37,582 bases of DNA from Draconibacterium orientale (GTDB taxonomy: Bacteria; Bacteroidota; Bacteroidia; Bacteroidales; FEN-979), in assembly GCA_020719165.1 (NCBI GenBank), contig DYQT01000001.1, positions 45,781 to 83,362 on the forward strand, given 5' to 3'. The notes beneath the pieces are model-generated. The model had not been told where the DNA came from. It ran no database searches and worked only from the letters and a program-made list of their open reading frames with translations. Below, piece after piece: positions 17,941 through 24,659 of this stretch (position 1 is the first letter of the stretch; every line of letters starts with the position of its first letter). A program made the position numbers and the translations under genes.

Positions 17941-18870
17941 TTATTTTGTTGTATAAATATCTTTAATAATGTAATTCGGCTTGTGTTTAACTTCATCATA
18001 AATTCTCCAGATATACTCTCCGATAACCCCCAACATGATCATAAGGAAACCTCCGATGATTAAAAACAGCATCATCAGCGGGGCCCAACCATTGAACGGA
18101 GTTTTGGCAATAAAGTAGGCATGTAAGATGGAAAATGAATAAATGAATCCGGAAAATGCAGTGACAAACCCGATCAGTGACATTAAACGAATCGGGAAAT
18201 AGCTTACATTTAAAAAAGCAGTCATGAAATTACCAAAACGCTTCACGAAATTATATCCGGATTTGCCATGTACTCTCTCTGCTCTGAGGTACGGCAGATA
18301 CTTGATTGTAAAACCAACCCAAAGGATATCTCCCTGGTAAAATCTGTTTTTTTCGGTAAGACTGTTTATTGCATCCATTGCTTTTCTGTCGAGCAAAGCA
18401 AAATCAAAACCGCCGGGTGGAAGTGTTGGCAGGGAGTATCTGAAAAGTTTGTAGGCAATTCGGGAGGTTATTGCCGAGGAGGTACTGTCGCTTCGTGCCT
18501 CCCGGTAATTAATGACAATTTCATTGTTATTTTCCCATTCTTCCAGCATTTTCGCGATCAATTCCGGCGGGTCCTGCAGATCAGCAGAAATATTAATGAC
18601 AGCGTCGCCGGTGGCATATTTCCACCCCGCCAAAATTCCCGCCATTTGACCGAAGTTTCTGGAAAAATTTATCACCTGCACTCCTGAGTCTTTGAGTTGT
18701 ATGGTTTTCAGGATATCCAGAGAATTATCATGGGAGCCATCATTGATAAATATCAGCTCATAAAGGAATGATTCGTTGTATGATTTGATTGTTGAAACAA
18801 GTTTTTCATACAAAATCCCAAGAGAGCCCTCATTATTATATACAGGAATGATAACAGATATTTTTTTCAT
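17941..18870 (-). CDS. GtrB-like undecaprenyl-phosphate glycosyltransferase (GT2)
   Basis: The 309-residue protein has a GT2 domain (about 1-225) with IIPVYNNEGSLGILYEKL, FINDGSHDNSLDIL, NFSRNFGQMAGILAGWKYA and the metal-binding stretch ISADLQDPPELIAKM. Two C-terminal membrane helices follow (about 228-300), and the end is IGEYIWRIYDEVKHKPNYII. This is the standard layout of GtrB/DPM1-type enzymes, which move a sugar from a nucleotide sugar onto undecaprenyl phosphate on the cytosolic face. It lies 29 bases after the methyltransferase gene and 66 before the polytopic protein, in one run with GtrA. Together they probably export the sugar made by the upstream genes. Confidence 0.88.
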   Translation of the reverse strand: MKKISVIIPVYNNEGSLGILYEKLVSTIKSYNESFLYELIFINDGSHDNSLDILKTIQLKDSGVQVINFSRNFGQMAGILAGWKYATGDAVINISADLQDPPELIAKMLEEWENNNEIVINYREARSDSTSSAITSRIAYKLFRYSLPTLPPGGFDFALLDRKAMDAINSLTEKNRFYQGDILWVGFTIKYLPYLRAERVHGKSGYNFVKRFGNFMTAFLNVSYFPIRLMSLIGFVTAFSGFIYSFSILHAYFIAKTPFNGWAPLMMLFLIIGGFLMIMLGVIGEYIWRIYDEVKHKPNYIIKDIYTTK

Positions 18871-18899
18871 GGATTGATATTAGCCGGGTAATTTCAATG

Positions 18900-19643
18900 C
18901 TACTCTCCTTTTTCACACATTAAAAAAATGCTTGAACACAGATCAGGGTATTGCTGCCCCAATTGATAACAACCCTCCAAATACTCTGGTGAAATAATAT
19001 CTGTGTTCAACAATTTATCCCACTGGAAATTTGCCAAAGCTTTAAAGAATATTCCCGACCTGTGAATTACCCTGAGGCCAGCAAGTCGCGCATCTCTTTC
19101 AAGCGTGTCAAAGGTATATGTAATCCGATGCCCATGTGCAGCTTCTGCAGGAGTTACTGCCGCATTTTGACTAATCAAGCCCATCTTGACGGCTATTTGC
19201 CGGGAAGGGGCATTGGCATTTGGGCAAACAAGGAAAAACCTGCCATTGTCGGATAACCATTCATCATTGATTCTTTTCAATATTTGAACAGGGTTGTCGA
19301 TGTGCTCCAACACATGGGTTAGAACGATGTTATCATATTTCGTTGGGAGCGCAACAGTTTCAAAAAGTGAATTGACAAATTTGACATTTTCACCAAATTC
19401 CTTTGCCGCTATTTCAATGGCCTGGTCGGATGCCTCAACACAGGTAATATCTTTGAAAAATGGAAGAAGTCTCCTGGTAAAATGACCTCTGAAACTCCCT
19501 AATTCTAAAATATTGCCAGCGTTAAAAAAGGGGAGAAAGGATTTTAACATAAATGGATGCATCACATCAAAATCAAAGCTATAGCCATATTTATGGTCAG
19601 CAGTATCTTGTAATTCTTCGTTGTAGTTTCTCTTGTTAATCAT
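18900..19643 (-). CDS. Class I SAM-dependent methyltransferase
   Basis: The 247-residue cytosolic protein has the Rossmann-like SAM fold: motif I ILELGSFRGHFTRRLL (about residue 41), an acidic residue at the end of strand 2 (TCVEASDQAI), motif DNIVLTHVLEHIDNP and a post-motif strand GRFFLVCPNANAPS. The C-terminal third (with AHGHRITYTFDTLERDA) resembles the substrate-binding part of methyltransferases found in surface polysaccharide clusters. The target is unknown; sugar O- or N-methylation is the natural guess from the neighbours. It lies 47 bases after the GNAT gene and 29 before the GtrB-like gene, inside the nine-gene operon. Confidence 0.8.
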   Translation of the reverse strand: MINKRNYNEELQDTADHKYGYSFDFDVMHPFMLKSFLPFFNAGNILELGSFRGHFTRRLLPFFKDITCVEASDQAIEIAAKEFGENVKFVNSLFETVALPTKYDNIVLTHVLEHIDNPVQILKRINDEWLSDNGRFFLVCPNANAPSRQIAVKMGLISQNAAVTPAEAAHGHRITYTFDTLERDARLAGLRVIHRSGIFFKALANFQWDKLLNTDIISPEYLEGCYQLGQQYPDLCSSIFLMCEKGE

Positions 19644-19690
19644 TGTTCCGGTATTTTTATAATTGAATGTACTTTAAAGCCTGAAATTCA

Positions 19691-20155
19691 TTATTCATTG
19701 AGCGTTGCAAGTTCAATCTTCATAATCAATGTTTTTTCTCTCTTTTCATCAATTGAAAATCCGTATTTTTCATACAGTTTTATGGCAGGGCTGTTTGTGC
19801 TGTTTACCTCCAGCAATACCCGGGAAAAATTGTTTTGAACTGCATGTTTAAAACACATGGTTAATAATTGCGAAGCAATTCCCAGGCCTAAGAACTCACT
19901 GATTACACTAACATTGGTAATAAACACAACATGATTCTGAAAATCATTGAGATAAGCTGCTACCAAACCGATAAGCCTGTTGTTTGCCCATGCTTCAAAG
20001 GTGGTTGATTTCTGGAATATTTTTTTTGAATATTCTTTGATGTCAACGGTTTCAGCCAAATTCGGAATAAAGCTGCTGCTACATTCAAACAGGTGCTGGC
20101 AGATATCATCCTCTGAAGCAATTTTGGTTTCAAATTTGATTTTCTTGTCACTCAT
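19691..20155 (-). CDS. GNAT family N-acetyltransferase
   Basis: The 154-residue protein has a complete GNAT core: a strand with NRLIGLVAAYLND, a central strand VVFITNVSVISEF followed by the acetyl-CoA pyrophosphate loop LGLGIASQLL, and a C-terminal SPAIKLYEKYGFSIDEKRE region typical of motif B. It is a single-domain enzyme with no signal peptide. In a cluster with a DegT aminotransferase, a likely job is N-acylation of the amino group of a sugar, but a small-molecule or protein target is not excluded. It follows the beta-propeller gene by 23 bases and precedes the methyltransferase by 47. Confidence 0.82.
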   Translation of the reverse strand: MSDKKIKFETKIASEDDICQHLFECSSSFIPNLAETVDIKEYSKKIFQKSTTFEAWANNRLIGLVAAYLNDFQNHVVFITNVSVISEFLGLGIASQLLTMCFKHAVQNNFSRVLLEVNSTNSPAIKLYEKYGFSIDEKREKTLIMKIELATLNE

Positions 20156-20178
20156 ATCACCTTCTAAAAGAAAAAATA

Positions 20179-21135
20179 CTATTGGTCATCCCACACTGCC
20201 AGCCCAAACCCGAAACGGCCAAACTCATTTCCGTTATAGAGCATAAACAACTTATCGTCACAATGAAAAACATGAGGGTAGCAAAGCATATCTGAATCCC
20301 AGTTATCGTTCGAAACTTCAATTCCGGTATTTTTATCGTCTCTGATCCAATGGATCAGGTCGTTGGAATATGCATAGCCAATTCGGTAGGCATTATTCCT
20401 GTTTTTCCGGAAGCCTGCAGCTTGTCTGAAGCAAAAATACATATGGTATTTCCCATTGTGACGGATTACAGTCGGGAGTGCCTGGCATTCATCCGCATCA
20501 AGGCTGTCGGCAATGATCTGCCGGCCGGTTTTATGCCATGAAACACCATTTTCGGAGGTTGCATGGCCGATTTTATATACACGCTGGGGGAAAGCCTCAT
20601 CGGGATGGTCGATCCATCTGAGGCCATAAATGTACCACATATGGTAGGTGGGGCCATATTTCATAACAAACGGATCACCAACCAGAAATGGTTCATTTAC
20701 AGAGGAGGTTAAAACCGGACCATCGCCAATTCTTTTAAAGGTTTGTCCATTGTCGCTGCTAATTGCCAGTCCGATGGAGGTCTCGACAGAAACAGAAACC
20801 CTTCTGCTCCACCCACCGATGTATCCAAGAATTCTGTCATTATCCCGGTAAATATTTAATGGAAAAATGCCATGTTCATCATAACAGCCTAAGGCTCCTA
20901 ATTCAATTACCGTATCGGTAGAGACACCAAGGACTTTTTGAAATCCTTTATCCATGTCGACAAATGATATGTGGCTGAGATATTTTCCCGACTTGTCTTT
21001 TTGACGGGTTGAAAAATAAATTCTAACAAAATCATCGAACATGAGTGTTTGAGGTGACTGAGCAAATTCCACACAACCATTTGATAATTTGTGGTTTGTC
21101 GGGTCAAATATTTTTCCTAATTTCCTCCATGCCAT
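20179..21135 (-). CDS. Cytosolic five-bladed beta-propeller, glycosidase-like (GH43/GH130-like), copy B
   Basis: The 318-residue protein has no signal peptide. It is made of repeated propeller-blade strands: FDDFVRIYFSTR, ILGYIGGWSRR, IGLAISSDNGQTF, NEPFLVGDPFVMKYGPTYHM, GKYHMYFCFR and YRIGYAYSNDLIHW. Phrases such as 'SxDNGxxF' and 'GxYHMxFCFR' are typical of GH43/GH130-like propellers. It is homologous along its whole length to the next upstream protein (21156-22115), with shared motifs YKI..A.S..G..W, RIGYA.S.DL..W.RDD and WDS.M..YPHVF. Both are 318-319 residues. Conserved acidic residues (DEHGI, NEPF, DECQALP) could be catalytic, but I cannot confirm an active site. Being cytosolic and within a sugar-biosynthesis operon, it may act on a nucleotide- or lipid-linked sugar rather than on external polysaccharide. 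Confidence 0.72.
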   Translation of the reverse strand: MAWRKLGKIFDPTNHKLSNGCVEFAQSPQTLMFDDFVRIYFSTRQKDKSGKYLSHISFVDMDKGFQKVLGVSTDTVIELGALGCYDEHGIFPLNIYRDNDRILGYIGGWSRRVSVSVETSIGLAISSDNGQTFKRIGDGPVLTSSVNEPFLVGDPFVMKYGPTYHMWYIYGLRWIDHPDEAFPQRVYKIGHATSENGVSWHKTGRQIIADSLDADECQALPTVIRHNGKYHMYFCFRQAAGFRKNRNNAYRIGYAYSNDLIHWIRDDKNTGIEVSNDNWDSDMLCYPHVFHCDDKLFMLYNGNEFGRFGFGLAVWDDQ

Positions 21136-21155
21136 AATCCAGTCTCCTTCGATTA

Positions 21156-22115
21156 TTAAAATTCACCCTCTAAACGGGCCAAGCCAAATCCACATCTGCC
21201 CACCTCGTTGCCCAGGTAAAGCATGTAAATATTGCCGTCAAGTTCAAAAACATGGGGATAAGCAATCATCTCAGAATCCCAACCTTCGTCAGAGACATTG
21301 ATTCCAGCTTTTGAATCATCTCTGACCCAGTTGGTCAAATCGGCAGATGATGCATATCCGATGCGATACCCATTCTCTTTTCCTCTGAAATTCAAACTAT
21401 AGCGATAGCAAAAAAACATATGATACATCCCGTTCTGGAAAAACACATCCGGGCTTGCCTGGGCCTCATTTTCTTCAACTCTGGATTCAATGAGGTTCTT
21501 TTCCAACTTGGTCCAGTTGGCTCCATCATCTGAATATGCCATTCTGATTTTATATACCGGTTCAGGATGTCCGTCGTTGGCAACCCATTTCTGGCCAGCT
21601 ATATAAAATAAATACCACCGATCGTTGAATTTCCTGATTTTAGGTCCGCTTAAAATAAAAGGTTCGTTCACGGAATAGGACAAAACAGGTCCTTTTCCTG
21701 CTTTGGTGAATGTGACTCCATTATCGTGGCTTATTGCAAGCCCGATGGCAACATTAAACGGAACAGATTCACACCTGGTCCATCCTCCGTAATAGGCTAA
21801 CACATCATTCCCATTCCGAATCACTGATGTTGGATATATACCGAATTCATCGAAAGTTCCGGGTTCGCCCAACTTTAAGATGGGGTTCGCCGCAATATCT
21901 TTTATTTCGAATAAATTTTGTCTGTTTAAATCAACATAGGCCGTATTGCTGACATATTGCCCATTGCCATCCCGTGGTGGCCGGCATGAGAAATAGACCC
22001 GGACAAATTCATCAAAAATTAACACAGCGGGAGCCTGTGCAAATTCCTGCATCCAGCTTACATTCTTTACCTCTGTTGGATTAAAAACCCTTCCAAGTTT
22101 TTTCCATTTAAACAT
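21156..22115 (-). CDS. Cytosolic five-bladed beta-propeller, glycosidase-like (GH43/GH130-like), copy A
   Basis: This is the 319-residue paralog of the protein encoded just downstream, from which it is separated by 20 bases. It has the same opening (KKLGRVFNPTEVK versus RKLGKIFDPTNHK), the same FAQ.P..L.FD.FVR.YFS.R blade, GTFDEFGIYP, YYGGWTR, IGLAISHDNGVTF, SVNEPF, GMYHMFFCYRYSLNFRGKENGYRIGYASS and GWDSEMIAYPHVF, ending in GNEVGRCGFGLARL. There is no signal peptide. The pair arose by tandem duplication and has diverged well, so they probably have different substrates or form a heteromer. Family knowledge places such proteins near the GH43/GH130 clan of glycosidases and glycoside phosphorylases; a transferase or non-catalytic role is also possible. 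Confidence 0.72.
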   Translation of the reverse strand: MFKWKKLGRVFNPTEVKNVSWMQEFAQAPAVLIFDEFVRVYFSCRPPRDGNGQYVSNTAYVDLNRQNLFEIKDIAANPILKLGEPGTFDEFGIYPTSVIRNGNDVLAYYGGWTRCESVPFNVAIGLAISHDNGVTFTKAGKGPVLSYSVNEPFILSGPKIRKFNDRWYLFYIAGQKWVANDGHPEPVYKIRMAYSDDGANWTKLEKNLIESRVEENEAQASPDVFFQNGMYHMFFCYRYSLNFRGKENGYRIGYASSADLTNWVRDDSKAGINVSDEGWDSEMIAYPHVFELDGNIYMLYLGNEVGRCGFGLARLEGEF

Positions 22116-22148
22116 GTTGCAGTTGTATTTGCATGAATTAAGATCTAT

Positions 22149-23348
22149 TTAAACCACATTTACAAAAATATAATTGGTCATTCTGTCAAGATAATAAATC
22201 ATCTCATCCTGGCTAGAGAACCTGAGGATAAATGTACCGAGAGTGTTATTGGATCCATTGAATTTATTCACTTTGTCGCCTGGTTTGATCAGAATATTCT
22301 GTTGAATTATTTTTGGTTTAATTTCATCCGTAATCGTGATACTCCCCACAATGCCATCCCTTTTAGCATGAAGGATATAGGAGGAATAAAACCCTTCGGT
22401 TTCAACCATTTTCAAATCCGAACAGTCTTTCCCAACTGCACTATCCACGGAATATGCAATCAGATCAACCCCTGTAGAGAGTTTTATTACTTCCGGTATC
22501 AGATTTCCGCCGCTTCTCGGTCCAATTTCAAGAATATAAATGTTTGCGTTTTTATCGGTCAGGTATTCAATATTCAGCCCTCCCAGTTTCATATTTAATT
22601 TTGTGAGGATTGATTCAATGATGTCATGCGCCTTTTGCTGAACAGGTTTTTCCTGAATATAGGGAAAGCTAATGCCCATCGGGACATAAGGGTTGCATTC
22701 GATATCGTTGTGCTGATTACCGAAGCACCGGAATGCAAGTTTTCCCTGCCAAACAAAGCCATCGCCATCCATCTCATAAATTGCCTTTTCAATAAAATCT
22801 TCAATGACAACAATTTTTGCCAGAGAAAATGACATCGCATCGTTAAATGATTTTTCAAAATCGACAATGGTGAAATGCTTTGTGACACCTTTGGAACCCG
22901 ATGAGTCGGCCGGTTTAACAATGATTGGATTACACTGAAGCCTTTCGACGGCAAATTGCTGTGCTTCATCCACATTGATAAAAGAGGCAGATACCGGCAC
23001 CAAAAACCCATTATCTTTTAAGAATGTTCGGAACAGGTCTTTTCGTTGGAGGATTTTAACCGATTCATAGGGGTTCCCCGGGAGTGACAATTTTTCGGCA
23101 ACATAGGCGGCTGCAGGCGCTCCGGGATCGGAAGCATAAGAGACAATCCCATCGATTTTTAGCTTTTCTGCAAGTTGCAAAACCTTCTTTTCATCCGTAG
23201 TGCTCACATTGTAGTACTCATCGGAATACTTATGGCCGGGATTATCGGGAAGGTAATCGGCTGTAATCACATGATATCCTGCACTTTTTGCATATTTTAT
23301 AGCAGGAATCTGAAAATGGCTGCCCCCAAGCATGAGAATTTTTTTCAT
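22149..23348 (-). CDS. ATP-grasp domain ligase
   Basis: The 399-residue protein has an N-terminal pre-ATP-grasp Rossmann fold (KKILMLGGSHFQIPAIKYAKSAGY, then TADYLPDNPGHKYSDEYY), an ATP-binding stretch NPIIVKPADSSGSKGVTKHF (about 155-175), VIEDFIEK, and the Mg-binding region IYILEIGPRSGGNLIPEVIKL (about 293-313). It has a C-terminal domain of about 75 residues. This is the PurK/PurT and amino-acid-ligase-like branch of ATP-grasp enzymes, which join a carboxylate to an amine through an acyl phosphate. The stop is only 4 bases from the aminotransferase stop-to-start junction (gap 23349-23352). With a sugar aminotransferase beside it, coupling of an amino acid or other acid to an amino sugar is a plausible role. 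That is inference. Confidence 0.82.
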   Translation of the reverse strand: MKKILMLGGSHFQIPAIKYAKSAGYHVITADYLPDNPGHKYSDEYYNVSTTDEKKVLQLAEKLKIDGIVSYASDPGAPAAAYVAEKLSLPGNPYESVKILQRKDLFRTFLKDNGFLVPVSASFINVDEAQQFAVERLQCNPIIVKPADSSGSKGVTKHFTIVDFEKSFNDAMSFSLAKIVVIEDFIEKAIYEMDGDGFVWQGKLAFRCFGNQHNDIECNPYVPMGISFPYIQEKPVQQKAHDIIESILTKLNMKLGGLNIEYLTDKNANIYILEIGPRSGGNLIPEVIKLSTGVDLIAYSVDSAVGKDCSDLKMVETEGFYSSYILHAKRDGIVGSITITDEIKPKIIQQNILIKPGDKVNKFNGSNNTLGTFILRFSSQDEMIYYLDRMTNYIFVNVV

Positions 23349-23352
23349 CGAA

Positions 23353-24477
23353 TTATTTTCCTGCGGATTTTATTAATTCACAAATTCTTGACACATCGGA
23401 AAGTTCCAGATCGGGGTATATGGGCAGACAAAAAACCTGTTTCGTTTTGAGTTCAGCCACAGGTAAATTAGCCGGATTTGAAGAGGCCAACCCCTTATAA
23501 GTCGGGAATTGGCTAATCAGCGGATAGAAATAACGGCGGCCAAATAATTGATGACTCTTGAGTAAATCATTTAATTCATCCCGGCTAATGCCAAAGTTTT
23601 TTTCGTCAATGAAAACAGGAAAATAAGGATAGTTGTGTTTAACCCCGGGTATTTCATTCTGACAGCTAAGACCCTTAACATCAGCAAGCGATTCTTTATA
23701 CAATTCACAAATTATTTTTCGTTTGGCAATGGCTTGTTCAACATATTTTAACTGCAGAAGTCCAAAGGCAGCTTGTACTTCATTCATTTTAGCATTTATA
23801 CCGGGCGCCACAACTCTTAATTCCCCATCATATCCGAAATTTTTAAGAAAGTCGATGCGTGTTTTTGTTTTCTCATCATGGCAAATGATAGCGCCTCCTT
23901 CGATGGTATTAAAAACCTTTGTAGCATGAAAACTCAGCACAGAGAGATCGCCAAAATTCAACACTGAATTATCGTTGATCTGAACTCCGAAAGCATGGCA
24001 GGCATCATAAATCACCTTTAGCCCATAAGCATCGGCAATTTTTTGGATTTTATCAACCTGGCAGGGATTGCCATATACATGTACCGGCATGATGGCGGTA
24101 GTTTGAGGCGTGATAGCAGCCTCAATTTTTTCGGCATCCAGATTGCAAAAATCAGGTTCGACATCGACAAAAACCGGTTTAATTCCATTCCACCACAAGG
24201 CATGTGTGGTAGCAACAAAACTGAATGGCGTGGTTATCACTTCACCGGTAATTTTTAAAGTTTGTAAAGCTGTTATTAAGGCAAGTGTTCCATTGGAAAA
24301 TAGAGAGATATACTTTACTCCTAAAAAATCGGCAAGCGCTTGTTCAAATTCCTTATGAAAGGGGCCACTATTCGTAAGTATTTTATTATCCCAAATTTGT
24401 TTCAGCAATTCAGTAAATTCATCAAGGGGGGGCAAGAAAGGCTGGGTTACGAATATTGGTTTCATGGACAGTTTCAT
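23353..24477 (-). CDS. DegT/DnrJ/EryC1/StrS-type PLP-dependent sugar aminotransferase
   Basis: The 374-residue protein has the full aspartate-aminotransferase fold of the DegT family: TNSGPFHKEFEQALADFLGV near the N-terminus, SNGTLALITALQ, VFVDVEPDFCNLD, the PLP-ring Asp at 158 in YDACHAFG, and the Schiff-base Lys187 in SFHATKVFNTIEGGA. The FHATKVFNTIEGG form is the one seen in VioA/DesI-like enzymes that aminate C4 of a dTDP-4-keto-6-deoxy sugar; this is family knowledge and not decisive. No 4,6-dehydratase is in the window, so the keto sugar must come from elsewhere. An in-frame ATG at 24465 (four codons later) gives a more usual start. It is the first gene of the nine-gene operon. Confidence 0.86.
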   Translation of the reverse strand: MKLSMKPIFVTQPFLPPLDEFTELLKQIWDNKILTNSGPFHKEFEQALADFLGVKYISLFSNGTLALITALQTLKITGEVITTPFSFVATTHALWWNGIKPVFVDVEPDFCNLDAEKIEAAITPQTTAIMPVHVYGNPCQVDKIQKIADAYGLKVIYDACHAFGVQINDNSVLNFGDLSVLSFHATKVFNTIEGGAIICHDEKTKTRIDFLKNFGYDGELRVVAPGINAKMNEVQAAFGLLQLKYVEQAIAKRKIICELYKESLADVKGLSCQNEIPGVKHNYPYFPVFIDEKNFGISRDELNDLLKSHQLFGRRYFYPLISQFPTYKGLASSNPANLPVAELKTKQVFCLPIYPDLELSDVSRICELIKSAGK

Positions 24478-24493
24478 TTATCTATTTAACAGG

Positions 24494-24501
24494 CAAAAAT
24501 A
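24494..24501 (-). promoter_or_regulatory. TAnnTTTG -7 element before the aminotransferase operon
   Basis: On the minus strand 24501-24494 reads TATTTTTG, an exact match to TAnnTTTG, 16 bases before the ATG at 24477. The gap to the previous minus-strand gene is 182 bases, the largest in the operon's neighbourhood, which suits a promoter. No clear -33 motif is visible. Confidence 0.4.
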
Positions 24502-24659
24502 TTGATTAATTTCTATCTTTGAAAAAAAATCACCATATGCCTCTATTTGAGCGATTTGCGATTAGGCATCTTGCCACAAAACTGTTAACAATAGCATATC
24601 AATCAATGAGTTTATTGCGGAATGTGTCGCGGAATATAGAAATTTAAGCTAAAAGCCCT

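Noticed and set aside
18268-18687. 139-codon plus-strand frame inside the GtrB-like gene
   Set aside because: It is antisense to the catalytic GT2 region and Cys/His-rich without pattern, as expected for a shadow frame.
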